Source: Cafeteria roenbergensis (taxonomy: Eukaryota; Sar; Bigyra; Bicosoecida; Cafeteriaceae). Taken from it: 64,000 nucleotides of DNA. Below, piece by piece: positions 10,408 to 19,542 of this stretch. The position numbers and the translations under genes were made by a program. The stretch's first letter is position 1. Every line of letters begins with the position of its first letter. The stretch covers positions 1 through 64,000 of the forward strand of contig VLTN01000063.1 of the NCBI GenBank assembly GCA_008330645.1, in the 5' to 3' direction. Below the pieces are notes generated by a model, which saw only the letters and a program-made list of their open reading frames with translations, was not told where the DNA came from and searched no databases.

Positions 10408-12422
10408 TCAGGCCTCGGCCTGGCAGGCTGCGACATACGATGCCGAGCAAGCATGTTTCTCTTCCCCAGACATAGGCTCACTCTCTCGGTAGTCCTTCTC
10501 CTCGCATGAGTCGCGAGGCTTTTGCTGGGCCGTGCAGAGATTGCAGGTCACTCCGGCCAGGCGGCCGCCCTGCAGCAGGTCCGTAGCGATGGTCGTGCCA
10601 TCAGACGTGCGAATGCAAACGTCTTGTGCTCGCCCCAAGTTGTTCGTTTTGGGGAGTGTCAAGTAGCCTCGCTGGCGGCGAACCGCGTCCCATCCGACGA
10701 TCGTGGACACGGAGTTGGAGCTGTCGCAGACGAAGACTGGTGGGAGCTTCACTCTCGGAGGGTTCGCCAAGACATCCTCGTCAAGCATCGTGACGACCGG
10801 CACAGACAGCAGGCCGGGCACGTGCCGATGGTCACCTTTTGACGGGAACGGCTGCTCCGTCACTGGGTCGTTCTTTTTGACGACTCGGAAGACGTTAAAC
10901 TCCCACCCTGTTTCGCTCTGAGTGGCCTCCGTTGCTGCTTTCAGGCTTTCCACGAAGCGCTGTACGAAGGCCCCGTTTCCCACGCGTGGACCTTCCACGG
11001 ACACCACGGTCGTCACCTTGGCGCGAGTGTCTTTGAGGCACCGTCTGAGGAGGAAGGCGCCAAGAATGCTGAGAGCTCCGCCCTTGGAATGGCCTGTTGT
11101 CATGACCGGAATGTCGTCCTGGTCGGCCACCATCTCCTTGACGACTTGGCAGACGCTGGGCACAAAGTCGCGCTCGCGCCCGACCTGATGGATCTCAGGC
11201 GTGTTGTATGGCCGGGTAGGACTGCCATGAAGCTCGCCATTGACCAGGAGCATCGCCTCGTGACTGATGCCGTCGATCGTTTTGGCGTCGGGCTCGGGCT
11301 CGTCTTCTCCACCGGGGCTGTCGACCAGATACGAGGTGAGGTCAGTTCGCATATTCATGGCCCACTGGTGGTTGCCTGCTTTAGAGGCGATGTCCTTGTC
11401 GCTCGCTGTGGGCTTCGCCAGCAGTCGCTTTCCAGGAGTCGTCGACTTGATCTGAACTGCGTTCAAGGCGCTGAACGAGGTGGTGCCGCGGAAAGACACC
11501 AGGATGCCGTGGTCCATGTGCAGAACACGCCGCGCTCCTGGCTGGGTAGGCTTGTGGACAACGGGGATTCTCGCCTTCGTCACAATGGCCTGAAGCCCCC
11601 AGAATCGAGCGAACACCACTCTGGCAGAGGAAGCGTCAATGGCCGAGTGCCCGTGCGGCCACTGCTGTGGCCGGGACATGCCCACGACCTCGACGGACTC
11701 TGCCGTGAAGGCATCGGCACGCGTCTTGAGCAGCGAAGACTTGGTGTTTCCCACTCTCACCGTGCACCCATTTTCGTGGCTGCACGTGATGAGGCGGCCG
11801 GCCACGACGGGGCGCCCGGTGACGATGGCCGCCATTGCCGTGAGGCAGAAGCCGATCTTCTCTCGGGAGTTCTTCACGGAGCCGAACTGCTCGACCAGCG
11901 CCGCATGAGCTCGTCCTGACAGCGAATAGGCGACCGTGTGAGGTGCCGGCGTGCCGTCCAGAAATTGGCTGCCCTCCCTCAGGTAGTCGTGCAGCGTGTG
12001 GCTGAGGCGCTCAACGGCTTCCTTGTGCGACGGTGCGTCGAGAATGTACGACGCCAGCGTCCCCTGGTTGCGGTTCTCGGCAGCGAAGAACGCGTAGGGG
12101 CAGTAGCCCATGCCAGCGAAGCCCAGGTGCACGATTTTGTCCGCGCCCTTGCCGTCGTCTTCCGGGCGGCCGTGAGCGATGTCCATGTCGCGGGCAGGCC
12201 ACGCCATGGCGGCGCCCATGATGGCCGAGATGACGCATGCTCGCCCTGCGGTGGGAAAAGGGAAGCGGGCGTCGCCAGTTGAGGGACAGCGGTGCAGGGG
12301 GCGCAACTTCCGCTGCTGCAGTTGCCCACGCCCTCGAGAGCGAGGCACGCCCGCCCCGCGATGCGGCGTGCCTTCGACAGCCGCGAGGCGCACACCTCAC
12401 AGAAGAGCGGTCCGGTAGCCAT
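10408..12422 (-). CDS. Secreted class 3 (alpha/beta hydrolase) lipase, 619 aa, two exons
   Basis: A triacylglycerol-lipase-like enzyme that should hydrolyse acyl esters outside the cell or in the secretory system. The nucleophile elbow is GHSKGG, the upstream VSFRGTTS strand fits the oxyanion-hole region of class 3 lipases, GPRVGN follows the elbow, and HRHVPG supplies the likely catalytic His. Exons are 12401-12422 and 10408-12245. The intron (155 nt, GTGAGG...CCGCAG) is inferred because the open frame has no good ATG, and because joining the 22-nt first exon in phase gives MATGPLFWRACVISAIMGAA, a typical signal peptide. The residues after about 30 contain long lipase-specific inserts before the catalytic core. 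The next gene upstream, 1.2 kb away and on the same strand, is also secretory. Confidence 0.82.
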
Positions 12423-12929
12423 TGCGCAGGCCTCGCCCTGACACTGGCGGCGTGGATCGGCGCTGCGGCTCGTCGGCGCGTGCCCTGCGGTTGGTCGGCG
12501 GGCTCTGCTGTTGCGACGTCGCGGCGCCCTGTCCGCACAAAACACTGCAGACAGCGAGCAGCGTTGCTGCCATTTACGCTTCCAGGAGCCCAGGAGGGGT
12601 CGCGGTGGTTGCCGCAACGCATATGAGCCTGCACCTGTGCGGGTCCGGGCGGGGCCGCTCCGCGTGGGGCTGTGCGTGACGTTGCACGCGACGGTCGAGG
12701 CGTGAAGCGACGGCAGGAACGCTGACCAGTCCGCAGCCCCAGCCGCCAATCGCGGGCCCACAGCGCAGTCCCCTGCGCGGCCACCTCCCATCGCAGTAGG
12801 CACAGTCGCTCGCATGGACTGATGCCGATCTGGGACCTCGCTGACGCTTTTCGATCACCTGGGAGAGGACGCACGCACCATCGCGCGTTTTCGTCACCGC
12901 GGCATCGCGCGCGCACGCTGCAGGCAACG

Positions 12930-13325
12930 CGCCTCTGCATCTGACTTTTGGCGGCTGCCGTGACCCCTTGGTGCCCGAGGGCGCACCCGGCATCAGTTCG
13001 TGCGCGCAGAATGAATGCCACCTGGGCAACTCGGGCGCGGTCCCCCGCCGGCACGTGCCACCACCGGGCGCGCTTCCGCTGCGGCATTTGCTGCGCCGTC
13101 TGTTTGCACGACGACGCACGCGCAACGCGCGGCTCGCGGCGCTTTGGCGGGCCGCAGGCAGTCGACCAGCCCGCCGGCTGCCGAGCCTCGCCTCTTCGCA
13201 CGGCCGCTGGGAAACAGCTCGCCCAGTGGAAGTCGCCTTCCGACCTCTGGTTGCGCACAGGCCTTGAGACCTCCAGACTTGTTGATGCACAGCTCACTTT
13301 GGCGGATTGCAAGTCGCTGCGTGCC
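12930..13325 (+). mobile_element. Decayed RLE-LINE fossil (endonuclease domain)
   Basis: Read on the plus strand, this non-coding gap repeats the order of the LINE endonuclease region at 1120-1500 and 4745-5110, but much diverged. LVPEG...SSCA corresponds to VVPDGVSINCA, CHHRARFRCG to AHHLARCRCG, and SDLWL...ETSRLVDAQLT to PDLRV...ETTCLVDVQIT. The matching pieces fall in more than one frame, and nothing outside this domain is recognisable. It is therefore an old relic of a related element, not a copy of the young family at 1-5630. It lies between the lipase and glycosyltransferase genes. Confidence 0.68.
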
Positions 13326-13625
13326 GCGGCGCTTGCGAGTCCCCGGTCAGACTCTCTCGTGCTCCGCCAGCACGGCCGGGGCAGCAGGGATGCCCGGGAG
13401 CAACGGGCCAGCGCCGGGGTCGTACGTTTCGGCTCGGTCACGACTGCGGGGCGTGTGGTCCCTGCCGCGCAAGTCTTGAGCCATATGGGGGCGCGTCGCA
13501 AGGCTCACTCGCACGCAACCTCCCAACGCCATGGAGGGTCAGCAGTGGCCAGGCTGGGCCCTGAGGCGCGAGGTGCTTCTGCCTGGCAGCGTGGCCCAGG
13601 CCCGCTTGCTGGGCGCATCCAGCGT

Positions 13626-15070
13626 TCACACGCTCTTCAGGGGACATGCCGTTGTGGCGAGCGGGCTCAGGTCAAGGAACCACTTCCACTTGGCCTTCAC
13701 GAAGCTTGCAGATGCTCGAAGCGCGTCTTGGTCAACTGCTGCCCACCAATTCGCAAAGTCTGGCTCATACTGCAACCGCTTGCCTTGGGCGTTCCAGGGC
13801 TTGTGGGACGCGACAAACGTGTCCGTCAAATGGACAAACTGCCCGTCTGCCATGCAGGAGAGACCGAGGTCTGCGCCGTAGCAATGAAACCCGTCGAACT
13901 TGGGATCGAAAAGAGCCCTGCTTCCGCGGAGCGTCACGATCAGCGCCTCGTCCGGCAGAAGTCGAACGTCTGCGGGCTGGCCCATGGGGAAGAAGTACGG
14001 AAGCATTCCAAAGTCGAGCCACTGACCGGCTAGCCCTCCCGAGGTTGCGCTGCCGCCGGCCATGGCGATGGCACACCACGATGACCGGCGCTGTTGCGCG
14101 TGCAGCCGCTCCACTTGCTCGTAGATGGCCTCCTCGAAGTTGGAAAGCAGGTGCACGTCGTCGTGCACGAACACCACGATGTCCGTTGCCCTCGGCTGGA
14201 AGGTGTCATAGCCAAGCGCATTGCCTGCCAGAGCCGCGCGGCGGACACAGTCGTACGCCGGGGCGATTCCCGTCAGAGAGCTCTTGACGGCGTCCACGAC
14301 TGTCCACCTGTGCCCTCCAGGAATGGCAGGATCAAGGTATGCGGCCGAGCGTAACAGGTTGGCGCTCGCTTTCTGCACGCCGGTGCTGACACTGACAAAG
14401 TGCAGAGGCCCCCACTTGCTCGCCAGGAGAGCAGAGCGGTTGGGACTCTGTTGGCTGGCGATGGCAACGGTAGCCTCCTGGTCCCCGCCTGGCCTCGTGG
14501 TGATGTTAAGCTCGAAGCCCCACCACCTGAGAGGGTCAGCGCTAGTCCTCTCTAAAGCTGCGTTGAAGCCCGTAACCCGAGATGCTGGCACCTCGGGGCT
14601 GCCCGCGAGCTGCCTCACCATGGACGGCGACGGCAAGTCCAGCAGCGCAATGGTGCTGTCGGCGCTGCAAGCTAGTCTGCATCCCGTTCCCAACCCACGC
14701 GCGTCCCTTCCCGCGCACGAGGCTCTCGGTCGGGGGTCGGAAGCGCTCCACGCCGCGACGCTCGGCCTGAGCACCGCCCGCCACTGCCATCCGACTGCGG
14801 ATGCCAAGCAACATCTCGCCGCAGCAACCTTTGTCATAAGTTGCACTGGGCGGCTCCGCAGGCCGCTCCGCGGGCCGCACTGGCACTTGCCGAGGGCACC
14901 CGCCTGCCCAGTGAACCCCAGCCCACGGCAATGGTGCTCTGCCTGCGCGCGGGGACGGTGCGGGAGGCTTTGGATGGAAGCGCTCCGCCCAGACGGCAAG
15001 TCAGCTCACCAGTCAAAAGCGCCATACTAGCTGCCAGCGCGCACGCCGTCGCACGCCACCGACGAGGCAT
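13626..15070 (-). CDS. Secretory glycosyltransferase-like protein (GT-A fold, HDDV motif), 330 aa, two exons
   Basis: The core carries DIVVFVHDDVHLL, the metal-binding DxD-like segment of the small glycosyltransferase-like family with an (H)DDV motif (Pfam Glyco_tranf_2_5 type), and DGFHCYGADLGLSC further on, typical of its acceptor side. The donor sugar cannot be told. Exons are 15010-15070 and 13626-14557. The intron (452 nt, GTGAGC...ACGCAG) is inferred: the frame of the core has no signal sequence of its own, while an upstream exon in the correct phase encodes MPRRWRATACALAASMALLT, a clear signal peptide. A start at Met 14836 without splicing is the less likely alternative. The protein should act in the ER, Golgi or outside. 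Same strand as the lipase and the HtrL-like gene. Confidence 0.72.
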
Positions 15071-15639
15071 AGTCGCTGCGCAGGTTGCAAGCACATTCTG
15101 CTCGTGGCGGCCTGTTCTGGGCGCAAGGCGCGGCGGGAGCCTCCGAAGCGTTGCGCCAGCCATTTGCCCCGCCCGAGTTGAGCCGCAGGACTGGCCGCCC
15201 TGTAACGCAGCCCAGTGGCTGTCGGAGCAAGGCTGCCTACGCTTTTCACTCTCGACTCGAGCTCAGTGGGTAGTGCTGCTCACGGGCACGCCAAAAGGCG
15301 CGCTTTGCTCTTTCTGGCGCTGGTGGCTGCTCTGCTCGGCCGCGCGCGGTCGTGGTTGAGCGTTTCCGGCTTGTTCCGCACCGGACAGCCGATGCGAGTC
15401 TGATAGGTTGCGGAACTCGTTGATTCTGACAAACTGGCACTCACGGGGTCGCACGCCTGGCGCACTGTGCACTCGAGGCTTGTCCCCCGACGAGCTGCCG
15501 TGCAAGCTCAGATGCCCTGGGCCCAAGCACTCGCCGCCCGCGCCTGGCAAAGGCTCTTGGCCGGGAATCCCCGAGGGCAGCGACCGTTTAGAGCAGCTAG
15601 CCTTTGCGGCCAGCGGACATTTCGCCGGCCCGGGCCCGC
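15071..15639. other. Intergenic stretch, nothing recognised
   Basis: About 570 bp between two minus-strand genes: the 3' end of the HtrL-like gene and the 5' end of the glycosyltransferase gene. It should hold the promoter of the latter. Short open frames occur on both strands without motifs, and no repeat or RNA gene was seen. Confidence 0.4.
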
Positions 15640-17744
15640 TCACGACTTGCCCTGCCGGACCTCGAGCTGGTTCTTGGCGAATGCGGCACAGTTGTCGCCG
15701 TGGTTCCCCAGGGAGTTGTTGTCGAAGCCGTGGAACAGGGCCGGGAATCGCTCGAAGATCATGGCGAAAATGTTCTCTTCCGTTCCAAGGTAGCCGTCCC
15801 GCAGCGTCTGCGCCAGGGCGCGGTTGTACGCCTTGGCGACGCACTCGATGTACGCGCGCTCGCCGCCGAACACGCCGCCCCGAACGATGCGCATGGGATC
15901 CTGCTCTGCCCCCATGTACAGGTGCATGGCCTTGTCGGTCATTCCGTGGACCTCGGTCGCCGTGCCGTAGGGCCAGTGCGTGAGGAAGAACTTGTCCATG
16001 TGGCGATCAAACACGGGCATCTTTCCGGGCTTGAGCTCCGTGGCGCAAAAGTGCCCGGCGTCCATGAACATCAGGCGCTTCGTCTGCGGATCACGGGCTC
16101 AGGAGGCGGGGCCGCGCGATGACAGCGGCGGGGGCGCGCGCCCAACGACGGCGCCGCGAGCGATGGGCGAGCGTGGGGCGCCGCTGGTGAGCATCCTTTC
16201 CGCTCACCTGCCACGGGTTCCACCGCGCAACGTCCCGGAGGAGGTTCAGCTTGCTCATGACCAGTGGGTCGTACATGGGGAGCCGGGCCTGCGGTGCATT
16301 CTCGAGCCAGCCTGCGGCCTTGGACTGCTTCACGTAGTGAGGGGACGTCCGGACGGAGTCGACCCTGTCAAAGTAGGGGAAGTACTTTTTCAAGTCGTCC
16401 ACCGTAAAGTGCACCACCTTGATGCGCCTGCGAGGCGCAGCGCAACTCCGAGGGCCATTGCAAGACACGGGGGCGGTGGCGGGCGGTGGCGGGAGCGCAG
16501 CGGGCCGGCGCGTGCTGGCTCAAGGCCAATGACCGCCGGCCTCCAAGCTGGCCTGCGCCAGCGCCAGCGCCGGCAGCGTTGAGCGACGCGCGATTCCCAT
16601 TCCCCAACTGGTCCGCCACGATGGAGGCCACCCCCGGGAGAGGCGGCACGCCCGCGGCTGCCGCGCAGCGCTGCGGTCGGCGCAGAGTCGGCAAACATGC
16701 GTCGTCGCGCCGCACACGCGCGCCGCCGAAACTGTCTCACGACTTGTCCAGTTTGAGGTGCTGCTCGAACTCCTTGGGGATGAAGATGACCATCTTGAAG
16801 CCCCGGTCGATGATGCGCTGGAACCGGCTGTAGTACTCGCTCATGGACCGCTGGAACTGCTTGTTGCCGCCCTCGCCGCGCTTGAGGTCGAGCAGCAGGC
16901 TGACCCATGTGATTTCGTTCGAGAGGCTCTCGGAGCCTGGCCACAACTTGTCCAGCGGGCACCTGCACCGCAGCGGGGTGAAGCGAAACAAAGGAAGGCA
17001 TATCTCAGAGCAGCGCGCCGGCGAGCCCGCAAGACCATGGGCGACCAGATGGGTGCCGAACCCCTGACCCCAGGCCGCCGGGCTCTCGTTCCAAGGGTTC
17101 AACGGGGCCAAACCGCCTGTCGCGCCGCCGCCCTCGGCTGGTTCGGACGCGCGCCAGCGCTGCACCCCGCGCGCCACGGGCCGTCCGGCTCACCTCTCGA
17201 TCTTCTCAGCGGCACGGTCCACCCACTCGTTCGTGGGGATGGTGTGCAGCTCCCACGCGTTGGTGCTCTCCAGCTGGTACGGCTCCTTGCCGTACACGCG
17301 CGCAAACAGCGAGGGCTTGATCAGCGGCGGCAGCTCGTCCACAACGTCAGGCATGCCTTCCGCCCACAGCTTCGGCCCGCCCTCATCGACAGCCGATCCC
17401 GTGGACATGACGCTCTCGACCAAAGCCTCCGGCACTGGCGGGCACGACGGCGCGCTCGGGACCGCGTCGTCCTCGGTCAGAGGCACAGACGGCCCCGCCT
17501 TGGGCTTGGCTGCGCCGCTTCCTCCTGTGGACAAGCTCGCGCGGCCACCGGACCGGAAGCGGTTCGCAAGCGACGCCAGCTGCCCAGCGCTGGATGGCCC
17601 GCCGCTGGATGAGACGGACAGCGCCGGGCCGATGACCAGAAAGCCGACGGCGAGCGCTACGATGGAACCCACGCCGATGCCAAGCGCCCAGGACGACGCA
17701 CTCCCGCCCGCAGAGGGCCGGGGCGACCGCCTGTCCGAGCCCAT
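15640..17744 (-). CDS. HtrL/YibB-like type II membrane protein, 478 aa, four exons
   Basis: Exons are 17194-17744, 16741-16962, 16208-16427 and 15640-16083. All three introns are GTGAG...GCAG and keep the frame. Residues about 25-50 form one transmembrane anchor (SIVALAVGFLVIGPAL) after a short basic tail, followed by a Ser/Gly-rich stem, so the catalytic part should face the Golgi or ER lumen. The C-terminal half resembles the HtrL/YibB family, a glycosyltransferase-like fold of unknown substrate: MYDPLVMSKLNLL, the RLMFMDAGH segment (equivalent to yxWiDaG), VRGGVFGGERAYIE and LGTEENIFAMI. Family membership rests on motif order recalled from memory, so the family is likely and the activity open. 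Confidence 0.78.
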
Positions 17745-18211
17745 GGAACACGCCTCGCGACCTGGTCGTGCTGCCGCCGTGAGTGCGCGCGGCTGCAGCG
17801 AGTCGCCTGCCCTCGTGCCCCGGTCGCGCAGGGTTTCTGCTGGCCAGCTCTGCCCGCCTGCGCTCCCGCTGCCGCGGCCAGGAAGTGGGAGCGACCGCCC
17901 AGGGCCTGAGAGGCGCAAGCGTGGCTCGCTGCCGCATCGGTGTGTGGCCTACTTGCGACGCTGGGCGCCCCTCGCTGTGTGGGTGGGGTGTGTTGTAGAT
18001 TTTCAACGGGGCTGCCCCCCCCACGTGTGCGGGCGTCGCGGCGGCCGGCGCGGACTCGACTCTCCGGCTCTGCGTCGCGTTGGCGACCTTGGGGCCAGCG
18101 CAGCAGGCTCGGAGCGGAGGCGCGCTGCAGTGGCACGCGCGGGCGCAAAACACACAGGGCTGTGTTGCGAGCTAGGCTGCGGCAAGGACCCGCAGCCAGC
18201 GAGCAGTTGAG
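17745..18211. other. Intergenic stretch (promoter side of the HtrL-like gene)
   Basis: About 470 bp between the HtrL-like start and the stop of the ZADH2 gene, which is also on the minus strand. Only GC-rich unique-looking sequence is present. No TATA-like element, repeat or RNA gene was recognised. Confidence 0.4.
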
Positions 18212-19282
18212 TCACAAGCGCGACGCGCGGGCCTCCTTGGCCGCCTCTGGGTCGATGGCCACCACAACCTTGCCTGCGCTGCGCCCCGAGAAGAGCCACT
18301 CCACCGCGTCCGGGACGGAGTCCAGTCCTTGAAAGGCGCCCACCGAGTGCGCGTCCACCCTGCTCACAATCTCGCCCCGGCGCCACGCGGCAACCAGCCA
18401 CGCAAAGTGCTCCGCCCACTCGCGCCTGAAGTTGTTGAGGAAGAACCCGCGCACGCTTGCGCTCTTGGCCAGCAGCGTCACCGGCAGCGGCGCCGAGCGC
18501 TTCGCAGCAGCTGCTCCCCCGCCGGACGCGCCCGTCCACCCCGACCCGTCCTTGTACCCCGAGATGAAGCCGATGACCACGATCCGCCCGTGCGGCCGCA
18601 GGGCGGCCAGCGCCGTCTCAAACATGTCGCCGCCGACGCTCTCGTACGCGACGTCGATTCCGCGCGGGAACTCGTCCCGCAGCACGGCGCCGAGGTCCTC
18701 CTCCTTGTAGTTCACGGCCCGGTCCACGCCGATCGACCTGAGCATCGCCGCCTTGGCAGCCGTCGAGCAAGTGCCCACCACCGTGCAGCCGCGCAGCTTC
18801 GCGATCTGGCACGCGAACTGGCCAGTGGCGCCCGCAGCTGCAGTCACAAGCACGGTCGCCCCAGGGGCGAGGTCGGCCACTCGGTCCATTGCGATCTTGG
18901 CCGTCAGGCCTGACACGAGCAGGGGAAGCAGCTCCGGGTCGGGGGACGGCACGCGCATTACCTGCGCCTCGCTTACCACCAGGCGCTCCGCAAAGGCGCC
19001 GAACGTGGGGACCACCACAAAGTCGCCTTCGCGAAGCGAGCAGTCGGGGCCCGCCTCAGTAACACGCCCCAGGGCCTCAAACCCGGCGTCGAAAGGCGGG
19101 CTGACTCCGGGCGTGTACTTGCCAGCCGTGAAGTTCACGTCGGAGGCGTTCACCCCGGCCCACAGCACGCGCACAGCAACCTCCCCGCTGTCTGGGCAGT
19201 CATTTCCCGCGGGCACAACTTCGACGGCGTCCCGAAAGTTCGTCGAGAGCTTGCGAACCTGCAGCTTGCGGAACGACGCCAT
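18212..19282 (-). CDS. ZADH2: ZADH2 / prostaglandin reductase 3-like NADPH oxidoreductase, 356 aa
   Basis: A zinc-independent medium-chain reductase that should reduce alpha,beta-unsaturated ketones with NADPH. The N-terminal GroES-like fold has GVNASDVNFTAGKY and PPFDAGFEALGRV. The Rossmann fold carries the nucleotide loop VLVTAAAGATGQFACQIAKL, then YESVGGDMFE and GRIVVIGFISGY. The zinc ligands of classical alcohol dehydrogenases are absent, as expected for the family. ATG at 19282 (MASFRKLQV) fits the family's usual length. The protein ends in SRL, a standard peroxisomal PTS1 tripeptide, agreeing with the peroxisomal location known for animal ZADH2. Single exon; 260 bp separate it from the next gene upstream. 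Confidence 0.88.
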   Translation of the reverse strand: MASFRKLQVRKLSTNFRDAVEVVPAGNDCPDSGEVAVRVLWAGVNASDVNFTAGKYTPGVSPPFDAGFEALGRVTEAGPDCSLREGDFVVVPTFGAFAERLVVSEAQVMRVPSPDPELLPLLVSGLTAKIAMDRVADLAPGATVLVTAAAGATGQFACQIAKLRGCTVVGTCSTAAKAAMLRSIGVDRAVNYKEEDLGAVLRDEFPRGIDVAYESVGGDMFETALAALRPHGRIVVIGFISGYKDGSGWTGASGGGAAAAKRSAPLPVTLLAKSASVRGFFLNNFRREWAEHFAWLVAAWRRGEIVSRVDAHSVGAFQGLDSVPDAVEWLFSGRSAGKVVVAIDPEAAKEARASRL

Positions 19283-19542
19283 CAGCGCCGGAACAGGGTG
19301 CGAGAGCAAGAGCGGGGAGAGACTGCCTTCGAGGCCCGAATCGGGGTTTGCGCCGTGGGAAACCCTTGGGCTGCTGCAGTGGACTCTGGGGGCGGCTGGA
19401 GCGGCGCTGGCGGGGCGCGCGCGTGTGCGAGCCCACAGTTGCGCTGGCAGATCGCAGCCTTGTTTGTGCCCACGCAAATATGCCGGCATGGGCTCCCCAG
19501 ACCGGCGCCTCCGCTCATCGCGGCAGTGCGAGCGCGCGGCCG

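Noticed and set aside
12399-12573. Alternative lipase start at ATG 12573 with a signal-like MAATLLAVCSVLCGQG.
   Set aside because: Same frame as the lipase but followed by a stop, and its GTGAGG donor is in a phase that matches no nearby acceptor. The ATG at 12422 joins in phase.
12011-13501. Minus-strand open frame of 496 codons upstream of and overlapping the lipase.
   Set aside because: It overlaps the lipase coding region in another frame and crosses the LINE fossil. No motif or sensible start.
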